Origin: an uncultured Pseudomonadales bacterium
Lineage (GTDB): Bacteria; Pseudomonadota; Gammaproteobacteria; Pseudomonadales; Pseudohongiellaceae
Reading direction: 5' to 3'
NCBI GenBank assembly: GCA_943789335.1
Contig: CALSTS010000001.1
Coordinates: forward strand, 530,518-594,517
Length of the DNA stretch: 64,000 nucleotides
Position numbers and translations under genes: made by a program. Numbering within the stretch: the first letter of the stretch is position 1; each line of letters starts with the position of its first letter. Shown piece by piece: positions 26,343-36,466 of the stretch. The notes under the pieces were generated by a model. That model was not told where the DNA came from. It saw only the letters and a list, made by a program, of their open reading frames with translations, and did no database searches.

Positions 26343-27119
26343 ATGCCTTCTAAAACTTTAAAATTTAACGAAATTGAAATTCGGTTTAACTGGGTAATTG
26401 CAATTTGTGTGTTGCTGACTATGTCCGGATTTATCCGCTTAGGAATTTGGCAGCTTAGTCGCGCTCAGGAAAAAATCCAAATTCAAGAATCTTTTCTGGA
26501 ATTAAGTGAACAGCAGGCATCTCCCATAGAAAACCTGCCAATAGCAGGGCGAGAATTCGATGCCATGCAGCACCAGAATCGACAAGTAGAATTAACCGGG
26601 CATTATCTAAATGAAAATTCAATTTTCTTAATCTACCAGACTTATGAAGAACAGCTTGGTTTTGAAGTTATCACCCCTTTTGAATTATCTTCTTTAGGGC
26701 TAATTGTTATGGTTAGTAGAGGTTGGAGCGGAATAAGATCTGAGAATGAGTTAGCAAACGCTCTACCAAAAATTTATGGCGAACTTACGTTACAAGGGCA
26801 AATCTACGTCCCGACCGAGAAAGAAGCAGCAAGAGCAAACAATCTTGAAAACGTAAATTGGCCGTTAACTATTCGATATCTAGAGATAAATCAGCTATCA
26901 AGCTACTTTGATTCTTCTATTTTCCCCTACGTCGTAAGGTTGGGGGCTGATCAATCGGGCGGACTTATTCGACACTGGCCTGCAGTGACCGCCAACACCA
27001 GCCAAAATTTCTCATATGCTTTACAATGGTTTTCAATGGCAATTGCTGTATTGATGGTCAGCTTGATTCTTAGTAGTAATCTTTTGACTTTGATGAAAAG
27101 AAGAATGCAGCCTTTATAA
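26343..27119 (+). CDS. SURF1 family cytochrome oxidase assembly protein
   Basis: 258 residues with a transmembrane helix near each end (about 15-35 and 231-250). SURF1 signatures are RLGIWQLSRAQEK near the N-terminus, VELTGHYLN and VMVSRGWSG in the middle, with a terminal SYALQWFSMAIAVL. SURF1/Shy1-like proteins help insert heme a into subunit I in the inner membrane. It lies 43 bp after the second ctaB, which fits a co-transcribed assembly unit. Confidence 0.88.
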   Translation: MPSKTLKFNEIEIRFNWVIAICVLLTMSGFIRLGIWQLSRAQEKIQIQESFLELSEQQASPIENLPIAGREFDAMQHQNRQVELTGHYLNENSIFLIYQTYEEQLGFEVITPFELSSLGLIVMVSRGWSGIRSENELANALPKIYGELTLQGQIYVPTEKEAARANNLENVNWPLTIRYLEINQLSSYFDSSIFPYVVRLGADQSGGLIRHWPAVTANTSQNFSYALQWFSMAIAVLMVSLILSSNLLTLMKRRMQPL

Positions 27120-27200
27120 AAACTTTTTACTTTCTCAAGGCCGCGCTTGGATGGTAAACTCCAGATAATATCCAAATGTTAGAGAAATACAGAGATCATT

Positions 27201-27398
27201 ATGCAAGATAGTATGGAAAATAGTATAGAAAAAAATGTTGCTGCTAGCGCTGACATTGCAGACAGTACAGATGCTCCGAGTAATTCTTCTTCGCAACAAA
27301 ATCAACTTGAGACTCGAGATGATACCGATGCAGATGCATTCGCAATCTTAAGCATGCTGTTTATCACTGCATGCACTATTGTCTATTATCTTAGTTAG
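27201..27398 (+). CDS. Small single-helix protein, unknown
   Basis: 65 residues: a polar, Asp/Ser/Asn-rich N-terminus and one C-terminal hydrophobic helix (about 47-64, AFAILSMLFITACTIVYYL). It lies 80 bp after SURF1 on the same strand and could be a small tail-anchored component of the assembly unit. No homologue is recognised. It could be an accidental frame, but the clean polar-then-hydrophobic layout is more protein-like than random. Confidence 0.4.
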   Translation: MQDSMENSIEKNVAASADIADSTDAPSNSSSQQNQLETRDDTDADAFAILSMLFITACTIVYYLS

Positions 27399-27525
27399 TA
27401 GATTCATTGCTGCACCAGCCTGTGGCTTTTACCTATCACAGTAATTTATTTTTTATTTCAATTAAGCTTCCTGATTATCGCTAAGCACCGAGAACTTTTC
27501 TCAGGGCCTGAAATTGAGAGTTGTT

Positions 27526-27864
27526 CTAAACAATCCCATGCATGGAAGGAATAACAATAGCAAGCAAAATCAGAATAGGGATAATGCTCCAGATAATTTC
27601 TATCGCTGTGTTTTGATGAAAAGGCGCTGCTTTCGCGCCATTAGATCTACGATATTTTACTAGTGACCAAATTAAAACACTGTAAACAACAACCCCGATA
27701 AAAGCGCAAACAATGGTAATTAACATTTGCGGGCTGTAGGTTTCAAGGGCGAATTCATTCGCGCCAAAAGGCATATAAATTTCCCATGCCGCGTTTGTAT
27801 GAGGACTAATAAGCACCAAAGCTGAACTTAACAATCCAAGTAAAAACTTACCTTTTGCCTGCAT
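27526..27864 (-). CDS. Truncated cytochrome oxidase subunit II (membrane domain only)
   Basis: 112 residues: a signal peptide-like N-terminus followed by the two-helix transmembrane hairpin of CoxB (TIVCAFIGVVVYSVLIWSLV, KYRRSNGAKAAPFHQNTAIE, IIWSIIPILILLAIVIPS). It stops just where the periplasmic CuA domain should begin; the bases that follow do not encode a cupredoxin in any frame I can read. The protein therefore cannot bind CuA. It looks like a leftover of a second, standard cox operon near the second ctaB and SURF1, or a small protein that has kept only the membrane part. The complete subunit II in this window is at 23147-24502. Confidence 0.75.
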   Translation of the reverse strand: MQAKGKFLLGLLSSALVLISPHTNAAWEIYMPFGANEFALETYSPQMLITIVCAFIGVVVYSVLIWSLVKYRRSNGAKAAPFHQNTAIEIIWSIIPILILLAIVIPSMHGIV

Positions 27865-28173
27865 TATTCATCTCTCCGCCTTATCACTAATAATCAAATT
27901 CTAGCTGACTCTGCGGGGCCAACTTTGCATCAATTACAATACTGCTGATGAAATTTTCTTATGTTGAAAGTGCTCATTAGCCTAAAGAAAAAAGCGTGCT
28001 GCCCTTTCCCGCGGCGCGGATTATAGCAACATCTCTGAAAGAAAAACTATGATGCTTGAAGGCTTATTGCTTTTTTAACTATAAATAATGCGTCACATTT
28101 TTATCACAACTTAATTCTTGCTGTTACTAAACATGGCATAATGAAAACTATTGCTCCTTGATCGAGAAAACTT
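27865..28173. promoter_or_regulatory. Divergent intergenic region before the gamma carbonic anhydrase
   Basis: 309 bp. The sequence CATAAT at 28138-28143, about 30 bases before the carbonic anhydrase ATG, is a possible -10, with no clear -35. Upstream of it lies a short GC-rich island (CCCGCGGCGCGG, about 28009-28020) that is unusual in this AT-rich background. I see no gene or RNA here. Confidence 0.4.
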
Positions 28174-28707
28174 ATGACTGTGCGTAAATATTTGGAGAAT
28201 TCTCCTTCTTTAGCTGAAGGTGTTTTTATCGATGATTCCGCTGTAATCATAGGTCGAGTTTCTATCGGAAAAGATTCGTCAGTATGGCCTTTAACAGCCA
28301 TACGTGGAGATGTCCAAGAAATCAGTATCGGTGAACGCAGCAATATTCAAGACGGATCGATCTTACATGTAACTTCTCCAGAGTCCTACGGCCCTGATGG
28401 TTTTGAGCTAATAATTGGAAATGATGTGACCGTTGGGCATCGGGTTGTACTTCACGGCTGTGTTATTCATGACCGCGCATTAATTGGTATGGGCGCTATT
28501 ATCATGGATGGGGTGCTTATTGAATCCGATGTGATAGTCGGGGCTGGCAGTGTCGTATCGCCAGGAAAAACTCTTGAAAGCGGGGGGCTTTATGTCGGTT
28601 CTCCGGCTAGGAGGGTTCGAGACCTAAAGCAGGAAGAGTTAGATTTTCTTGTCTATAGCGCTAATCATTATGTGAAGCTTAAGAACCTGCATCAAGACGC
28701 CTCTTAA
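28174..28707 (+). CDS. Gamma-class carbonic anhydrase family protein (YrdA-like)
   Basis: 177 residues of hexapeptide-repeat left-handed beta-helix: VFIDDSAVIIGRVSIGKDS, IGERSNIQDGSILHVTSP, IGNDVTVGHRVVLHGCVI and IIMDGVLIESDVIVGAGSVV. Candidate zinc ligands are the His in ILHVTSP and the two His in VGHRVVLHGC, the typical H...HxxxxH spacing of the family. Members interconvert CO2 and bicarbonate, although many YrdA-like proteins lack proven activity. It ends 10 bp from the convergent aroE stop. Confidence 0.88.
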   Translation: MTVRKYLENSPSLAEGVFIDDSAVIIGRVSIGKDSSVWPLTAIRGDVQEISIGERSNIQDGSILHVTSPESYGPDGFELIIGNDVTVGHRVVLHGCVIHDRALIGMGAIIMDGVLIESDVIVGAGSVVSPGKTLESGGLYVGSPARRVRDLKQEELDFLVYSANHYVKLKNLHQDAS

Positions 28708-28717
28708 AGCTATATTA

Positions 28718-29539
28718 TTATTTTCTCAGTCCCTGGATAATCTTCTGCGTTGTTGGCCTGATGCCTCGCCATAGATAAAATGATTCTGCTGCCTGTTCAA
28801 CCAGCATGCCTAAGCCATTCATGACTTTCATTGCGCCAGCACCTTGCGCCCATTGACAAAAAACAGTCTCATCTTGAGCATACATTAAATCATAACAAAC
28901 GGCGTCACTGCTTAAGATGTTTCCAGGCATTGGGGGCAACTCTCCTTGCAGGCTTGCTGAACTGGCATTAATTATCCAGTCCATTTTTTTAGCCTCTCCC
29001 GCACTTAACTCATCATAGCCGCAAGCTGAAACAGCTCCGTATTTACTGAAAAGCTGTGCCAGTTCTTCGGCTTTACTTAGCGTTCTATTAACTATGCAAA
29101 CACTCTCTGGTCGCTCGCGCAATAAGGGCAGAAGGATGCCTCTTGTTGCTCCACCCGCCCCCATTACAAGAATTTTTTTTCCTTCAATAATGCAATTGTA
29201 ATTGCTCTTAATATCACGGATCAGGCCAAGACCATCAGTATTATGGCCTTGAAGTTTGCCTTCTTGATCCTTGAGCAAGGTATTAACAGCCCCAGCAAGA
29301 TTGGCTTCTGCACTTAAGTTATCGGCCAGCTCCCAAGCTTCTTTCTTGAAAGGCACCGTGATATTCAAACCCTTACCGCCTGCGGCAAAAAAACGTGAAA
29401 CTTCTAAGGGAAATTCTCCTGCTTCCACTAATATGGAGCTATAAAGCAACAGCTGATTAGTCTCTTCTGCAAAGGCTTTATGAATAAGGGGAGAAAGGCT
29501 GTGGCCAATGGGGTTGCCCATAACAGCATATCTATCCAC
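28718..29539 (-). CDS. aroE: Shikimate dehydrogenase
   Basis: 273 residues. The substrate-binding N-domain has GHSLSPLIH and the catalytic Lys in LNITVPFKKEAW, with Asp in NTDGLGLI. The nucleotide-binding loop is GAGGATRGILLPL followed by VNRTLSKA, suggesting NADP. It reduces 3-dehydroshikimate to shikimate in aromatic amino acid synthesis. Last gene of a minus-strand run LysM gene-dprA-tsaC-hemF-aroE, as in Pseudomonas. Confidence 0.93.
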   Translation of the reverse strand: MDRYAVMGNPIGHSLSPLIHKAFAEETNQLLLYSSILVEAGEFPLEVSRFFAAGGKGLNITVPFKKEAWELADNLSAEANLAGAVNTLLKDQEGKLQGHNTDGLGLIRDIKSNYNCIIEGKKILVMGAGGATRGILLPLLRERPESVCIVNRTLSKAEELAQLFSKYGAVSACGYDELSAGEAKKMDWIINASSASLQGELPPMPGNILSSDAVCYDLMYAQDETVFCQWAQGAGAMKVMNGLGMLVEQAAESFYLWRGIRPTTQKIIQGLRK

Positions 29540-29572
29540 AACTGACTCCTGTATTAAGTATTTTTAATCAGT

Positions 29573-31064
<1,492 letters not shown>

Positions 31065-31081
31065 AAGAGCTGAATTATCAC

Positions 31082-32197
31082 TTATGCGGGCGATAATGAA
31101 TAGCCTCCTTGCCTTAAAATTATTAAGCCTTCTATCTCTAGCTCAATTAACAAACCACCGATTTGCTCTGCATTAAAATTAGTTTTGCGAATTAATGTAT
31201 CAATACTTGTTGTTTCATAATCAATATATTCCAACAAATTTTTAGCTTCTTTTGTCGCTCGCTTTGTTTTGCCTTTATGCTGATACAAGTCCATTTTTTC
31301 AAATTCTAAAAAAGCACCTAACTCTTCAATAATGTCTGCTGCGTTCTCAACTAATTTTGCACCATTTTTAAGTAGATAGTGACAGCCTTTTGCTTGTGGA
31401 TTATGCGGAGACCCAGGAACAGCAAAAACTTCTCTGCCTTGCTCCAATGCATAACGCGCGGTAATTAAAGAGCCGCTTTTTAATGCCGCCTCAACAATAA
31501 CAACTCCTTGGCTTAAACCGCTGATGATACGATTTCGTTGTGGGAAATGCCTAGGTTTAGGAGGCGTTCCTAAGGGGAACTCGGAAACAATGGCCCCCTT
31601 TTCAGCAAGCTCTTGAGCAAGTCTTAAATTTGACCTGGGATAAATTTGATCTATACCGCACCCAAGAACCGCTACAGTAAGCCCTTGTTTTTCCAATGCT
31701 CCATGATGGCTTTCTGAATCTATTCCGAGTGCAAGTCCGCTGCAAACTGAATAACCTGCAGTTGCTAAATTTCCAGCTAGCCTTTTTGCCATCGCCCTAC
31801 CCCCAGGGCTGGCTTTTCGGCTGCCAACCATGGCTATTTGGGGGGAAGCCAAAACCTCCAATGAGCCTGATACATATAAGAGCAATGGCGGATCAGGAAT
31901 TTCTTTTAACAGCTGGGGGTAAGTGCCACATCGCAGTGTAATAATATGTTGCTGCTTTTGCTGCTGCCAAAGCAGCGCTTGTTGGATTTTTTTATTTATT
32001 TCTGGCTTCGACCTATGCGACCGGCAATGCTTAATTAAGCGCATGAAACCCTCTTCCTTAGCGCTTTGCCGATCTATTTTGCTGTTGAATATATCCTCAG
32101 CATTTTTGAAGTACTGAAGTAAGAAGCGAATGCTTTTATTACTTAGGCTTGGCGTTAGACACAAACTCAGCCACGCTGATAGTTGCTGGTCTTGCAT
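31082..32197 (-). CDS. dprA: DNA-processing protein DprA (Smf)
   Basis: 371 residues. An N-terminal helical (SAM-like) part precedes the Rossmann core with MVGSRKASPGG, YSVCSGLALGIDSESHHGAL, VLGCGIDQIYPRSN and RNRIISGLSQGVVIVEA. A C-terminal winged-helix region (about 300-370) follows. DprA loads RecA on incoming single-stranded DNA during transformation; it is widely conserved and does not by itself prove competence. Located between the LysM gene and tsaC. Confidence 0.93.
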   Translation of the reverse strand: MQDQQLSAWLSLCLTPSLSNKSIRFLLQYFKNAEDIFNSKIDRQSAKEEGFMRLIKHCRSHRSKPEINKKIQQALLWQQQKQQHIITLRCGTYPQLLKEIPDPPLLLYVSGSLEVLASPQIAMVGSRKASPGGRAMAKRLAGNLATAGYSVCSGLALGIDSESHHGALEKQGLTVAVLGCGIDQIYPRSNLRLAQELAEKGAIVSEFPLGTPPKPRHFPQRNRIISGLSQGVVIVEAALKSGSLITARYALEQGREVFAVPGSPHNPQAKGCHYLLKNGAKLVENAADIIEELGAFLEFEKMDLYQHKGKTKRATKEAKNLLEYIDYETTSIDTLIRKTNFNAEQIGGLLIELEIEGLIILRQGGYSLSPA

Positions 32198-32229
32198 GCT
32201 GATCTTCCATGATCAAATAAACGAATAGC

Positions 32230-33360
32230 TTAGGGAGTTATTACCCTGTCATTAAGGCTAACTGGAAGGTCGCTACTCAAGACCAGGGCAAAGCTATGAT
32301 TCTCAAACACTTTATAGATTAGTATCCTTCCATAGATTTCGCCACTAAAGGTCAACATATTTTGCCTGCCATCAATCCTTAGAGGCCGTCTAGCGGTCGG
32401 GTCTTCTATTAAATTATCTGCTTTTTGCAAAGAGAGTAGGTGACCTGATTCAATTTGATCTTGTGCCCCAAGATTTACAATCACGGTGTCTTTTTGCCCG
32501 CCAATGCTGCGACCAAATTCAATATCAAGAATTCTAGCATCGACATTAAACATTGGTGGCGCAGGGAAATATTGAGACGATAAGGTCAATGACTCTCCGA
32601 CAACAAAATAATCCCCTTCGCGGACTTCTTCCAAATTGCTATCGATTATAAGCGTCGCTTCCCCACTATCATTATTTAGCATAGTGGCTCTACCAATCAG
32701 CTTAGCCTGAATGGCAATAAGCTCTCCTGATTGAGGATCTTCAATGCCTCCATTTGGCCTTAGTATTTCATAACTTGAAATCCCAGTTGTCCAAGCTCCT
32801 TTAACAAAAACAATATCGCCTTCACTGGAGAACCTTGTGTCCGTTCGAGAACCCAGCAATGTAGGCGCATTATCTAGGTCTGAAACGCCCACAATGCGAT
32901 TATTGCTAAGTAATGGACTAATAGACTCCAAAGAAATTGCGGGTATTGGGCTAAGTAACTACTCTCTTCGAACTTGAGGGCTTAAGACAACAACGGGTAG
33001 GTCTGTATCATTTATGGAGTCTCTATCTCCACTTGAATTCCCGCCACGCTGCAAAGTAATTCTTGGCTGACCGTCAACATAGTAAAGTTCAATCGTATCG
33101 CCGGGATAAATTAAATCAGGGTTCTGAATTTGTGGGTTTAACTGCCAAATTTCTGGCCAAAGCCACGGCTCCTCGAGAAAAACACCTGCAATATCCCAAA
33201 GTGTATCGCCTTCTACGACGAAATAGTTCTCAGGCGAGTCCTCTCGAATTGTCAGGTTGCCATTTTGCTGGGCCTGCAGGACAGTCAACGGAAATAGGGC
33301 TGACAGGCATAAAAATGCCGCTGTAATAATTAGTCTGAAGTGAGTTAAAAGCATGCTCAA
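32230..33360 (-). CDS. LysM-domain exported protein, interrupted by an in-frame TAG
   Basis: A single frame encodes about 376 residues broken by one stop codon (TAG at 32961-32959). The N-part has a signal peptide and a LysM domain (YFVVEGDTLWDIAGVFLEEP, WLWPEIWQLNPQIQNPDLIY, PGDTIELYY). The C-part, which continues past the stop in the same frame, runs ISLESISPLLSNNRIVGVSD and on, as expected for the protein encoded before dprA in Pseudomonas-like genomes. Bridging residues around the stop are VRRE-stop-LLSPIPA. A single C-to-T change (CAG to TAG) would explain it. LysM proteins bind peptidoglycan in the periplasm. The break may be a real nonsense mutation or a sequencing error. Confidence 0.75.
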
Positions 33361-33407
33361 CCTCTCATCAATAGCACTGCATTTGAGCAGGCTTCTTGAG
33401 TTTTATT

Positions 33408-33437
33408 TTGACACATCTTATCAATAAGTTTTGTAAT
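33408..33437 (+). promoter_or_regulatory. Candidate sigma70 promoter for def-fmt-rsmB-trkA
   Basis: A perfect -35 TTGACA (33408-33413) and a 5/6 -10 TGTAAT (33432-33437) are separated by 18 bp, in the divergent gap between the LysM gene and def. The start would lie about 125 bp before the def ATG. The call rests on sequence match only. Confidence 0.5.
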
Positions 33438-33568
33438 TATATATGCTTAGAGCAGTTTTTTTAGGTAAATTGTGATTTGCTTATGATTCTTGAACTTGAA
33501 GATTTAATATTTTGCTTAAAAAAAGCGTATCATTGCATCCCCAAAATATCAGTTGACGCTTTTAAATT

Positions 33569-34087
33569 ATGAGTTTGCTAGAAATATTAGAATTTCCCGA
33601 CCCTAGACTGAGAAAAAAAGCAGTCCCTGTAGAGAAGGTCGACCATGTACTAAAACAGACTATCGATGATATGTTTGAGACTATGTATGCCGCATCAGGC
33701 ATAGGCTTAGCGGCTACGCAAGTTAATATACAAAAACGCTTTCTCATAATAGATTTAGCAGACGAAGAGGAGGAGGATAATCCCCTCGTGTTTATTAACC
33801 CAGAAATCACGGTGCTTGACCCTGAGCCATATCGACACGAAGAAGGGTGTCTTTCTGTGCCTGGCTATTTCGAATTTGTTGAGCGCCCAAGCAAGGTTTT
33901 AGTAAAGGCGCTGAACAAAGAAGGGGCGCCTTTTGAAATTGAAGCGGAAGGCTTATTAGCTGTTTGCATACAACATGAAATTGATCATTTAAATGGTAAA
34001 TTGTTTGTGGATTATCTTTCTGTGTTGAAGCGTCAGCGAATAAAATCCAAGCTTGAAAAAGAGCATAAACAAAAAACTTCTGCTTGA
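33569..34087 (+). CDS. def: Peptide deformylase
   Basis: 172 residues. The three PDF motifs are present: [10 protein letters not shown] (about 44-53), EGCLSVPGY with metal ligand Cys94, and QHEIDHLNG with His136, Glu137 and His140. It removes the formyl group from nascent N-terminal methionine. First gene of a run def-fmt-rsmB-trkA-trkH, which is the Pseudomonas order plus trkH. Confidence 0.95.
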   Translation: MSLLEILEFPDPRLRKKAVPVEKVDHVLKQTIDDMFETMYAASGIGLAATQVNIQKRFLIIDLADEEEEDNPLVFINPEITVLDPEPYRHEEGCLSVPGYFEFVERPSKVLVKALNKEGAPFEIEAEGLLAVCIQHEIDHLNGKLFVDYLSVLKRQRIKSKLEKEHKQKTSA

Positions 34088-34123
34088 ATTATTCTCACTG
34101 CCAAACGAGCAATACTATTATTC

Positions 34124-35092
34124 ATGAATAAGCCTGCTCTTCGAATTGCTTTTGCCGGCACTCCCGATTTTGCTGCCAGCCATTTAGACGTTTTAATAAA
34201 TGCTGGCTATAACATTCTTGGTGTATACACCCAGCCTGATCGACCCTCTGGACGAGGCAAACTGGATAAACCGAGCCCAGTTAAATCATTGGCGCTTGAT
34301 TCCAATCTGCCAGTCTTTCAACCACAGAGCTTAAAGAGCGATGCAGCACAAAAACAATTGGAGGAATTAGATTTAGATGTTCTGGTTGTTGTTGCTTACG
34401 GTTTAATTTTGCCTCAGGCAGTTCTAGATATCCCACGCTTTGGCTGTATTAATGTGCATGCATCCCTCTTGCCTCGTTGGCGTGGCGCAGCGCCAATTGA
34501 AAGATCTATACTTGCCGGTGATGCCAAGACCGGCATAACCATTATGCAAATGGACGCAGATCTGGATACCGGTGATATGCTATTAAGTTCAGCAACGCCT
34601 ATCCAAGCTGATGATAACAGCGCAAACTTAACAGCTCGCCTGGCGGCCATTGGCCAAAAGGCCTTACTTGATGTTCTAAAGCAAATTCAATCAGGAACTT
34701 TATCTCCTTGTCCCCAAGATAATAAACAAAGTACTTATGCCGCAAAGCTAAGTAAGGAAGAAGCCTTAATCACGTGGGATAAAAATGCTATGGAAATCCA
34801 GCAGCAAATCAATGCCTTCTATCCTAGATCCCCTGCTTACAGTTTTTATAAAGGACAACGCTTACGAATTACTCAGGCTGTCGCACAGGCATCAACTATG
34901 GCCATTGAGGCCGGAACAATTCTTCAATTTGATCAGGCAGGGCTTATAGTCGCTTGCCATAATTCTAGTTTGCTTATAAGGAAAATTCAGCTCTCCGGAA
35001 AAGCAGAAATTAGCATCAAAGATTTTTTAAATGGTCACAGAGACTATTTCGCCGCGGGCACAATGCTTAGCTCTTCCTCGATTCAAGATTAA
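34124..35092 (+). CDS. fmt: Methionyl-tRNA formyltransferase
   Basis: 322 residues. The catalytic domain shows FAGTPDFAASHLDVLI, the 10-formyl-THF site with the catalytic His in CINVHASLLPRWRGAAPIER, and the Asp in MDADLDTGDML. The C-terminal tRNA-binding domain (about 215-315) has INAFYPRSPAYS. Formylates initiator Met-tRNA. It starts 36 bp after def, with which it works as a pair. Confidence 0.95.
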   Translation: MNKPALRIAFAGTPDFAASHLDVLINAGYNILGVYTQPDRPSGRGKLDKPSPVKSLALDSNLPVFQPQSLKSDAAQKQLEELDLDVLVVVAYGLILPQAVLDIPRFGCINVHASLLPRWRGAAPIERSILAGDAKTGITIMQMDADLDTGDMLLSSATPIQADDNSANLTARLAAIGQKALLDVLKQIQSGTLSPCPQDNKQSTYAAKLSKEEALITWDKNAMEIQQQINAFYPRSPAYSFYKGQRLRITQAVAQASTMAIEAGTILQFDQAGLIVACHNSSLLIRKIQLSGKAEISIKDFLNGHRDYFAAGTMLSSSSIQD

Positions 35093-35109
35093 TCTCATAG
35101 GATTAAAAC

Positions 35110-36417
35110 GTGACTAGTGATCCAACACGCATAACTGCAGTTAAAATTCTGCAGCAATTACTGCTTCAAAAAGGATCTCTGTCAACTCTCTTGGATAAAT
35201 ATAACCCAAAAGACCAAAATGATAATGCTCCCGTATTACAAGCACTTTGTTATGGGTTTTGCAGATATTATGAGCAACTAGTTTTTATATCCGGCCGTTT
35301 TATTACCAAGCCTTTACGCAAAAAAGATCAAGATATTCATTGCTTAATTTTGATCGGAATTTATCAATTATTTTTTATGCGCATGCCAGACTACGCTGTC
35401 ATCAATGAGTCGGTTGCAACATGTGAAAAATTGAAAAAAGTTTGGGCTAAAAAACTCGTTAATGCAGTCTTACGCTCTTCCCAGCGTGAAATGGAATCGC
35501 TACATGTAATGATTGATAACAAGCCTGAATTAAAATATTCACACCCTGCTTGGCTCATATCTATGCTGCAACAAAATTGGCCTAATGACTATTTGTCAAT
35601 TATGCAAAATAATAATCTCCAAGCACCCATGACCTTAAGGGTGAATAAAAATAAAACTTCTGTAAAGCAATATCGTGACTCTCTCGACCAGATTAACTTA
35701 CCAACAAGGCCCGGCAGCTTGTCCGAATCTGCTCTTATATTAAATGAGCCCTCCCCTGTTGATATTTTGCCTGGCTTTTATGACGGCCTAGTTAGCGTGC
35801 AAGATGAGGCATCACAACTTGCTGTGTCTTTACTGGCCCCAAAAAATAAAGAAACAATATTAGATGCCTGCGCCGCTCCAGGTGGAAAAAGTTGTGCAAT
35901 TTTAGAGCAGGCGCCTGAAGCTTTATTATTTGCAGTTGATAATGATGCTTTTCGCCTTCAGCGTGTTGAAGAAAATCTCACAAGAATTCAAGCAAATGCT
36001 CAACTTATTCATAAAGATATTATTGAGCAAGCAAGACTTTGGCAGGCTGAATCAAAACAATTTGATCGCATTCTTCTTGATGTGCCTTGTTCAGGCACAG
36101 GAGTTATTCGACGACATCCAGATATTAAATTATTACGCCAAGCAAATGACATAGATAAATTAGCGCCGCTACAGCAAAATATTCTTTTAGCCGTTTGGCC
36201 CTTATTGAAAAAAGGAGGTCTTTTGCTTTATTCAACTTGTTCTGTTCTTAAAACAGAAAATTCTCAGCAGGTAGAAAAATTTATATTACAAACAGACGAC
36301 GTAATGGAAATTCCAATTACTGCTAATTGGGGTATTGCTTGTGAACATGGACGGCAACTATTTCCAAAGCCCGAATCACATGATGGTTTCTACTATGCTT
36401 TATTACAAAAGTGTTAG
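35110..36417 (+). CDS. rsmB: 16S rRNA (cytosine967-C5)-methyltransferase
   Basis: 435 residues. The start is GTG at 35110; no better ATG fits the family N-terminus (TAVKILQQLLLQKGSLSTLL). An N-terminal NusB-like RNA-binding domain is followed by a SAM-dependent domain with DEASQLAVSLLAPK, DACAAPGGKSCAI, the catalytic Cys in LDVPCSGTGVIRRHPDIK and a second Cys in LLYSTCSVL. It methylates C967 of 16S rRNA. It starts 17 bp after fmt and the stop is TAG. Confidence 0.93.
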   Translation: MTSDPTRITAVKILQQLLLQKGSLSTLLDKYNPKDQNDNAPVLQALCYGFCRYYEQLVFISGRFITKPLRKKDQDIHCLILIGIYQLFFMRMPDYAVINESVATCEKLKKVWAKKLVNAVLRSSQREMESLHVMIDNKPELKYSHPAWLISMLQQNWPNDYLSIMQNNNLQAPMTLRVNKNKTSVKQYRDSLDQINLPTRPGSLSESALILNEPSPVDILPGFYDGLVSVQDEASQLAVSLLAPKNKETILDACAAPGGKSCAILEQAPEALLFAVDNDAFRLQRVEENLTRIQANAQLIHKDIIEQARLWQAESKQFDRILLDVPCSGTGVIRRHPDIKLLRQANDIDKLAPLQQNILLAVWPLLKKGGLLLYSTCSVLKTENSQQVEKFILQTDDVMEIPITANWGIACEHGRQLFPKPESHDGFYYALLQKC

Positions 36418-36466
36418 ACTATGGCTATCCAATGTTCTGGCTTTTAAATGAAGCTATGGATAAACA

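Noticed and set aside
32959..32961. TAG as a recoded amino acid
   Set aside because: TAG is the normal stop of rsmB, glyQ, atpF and the TPR gene, so amber reassignment is not supported.
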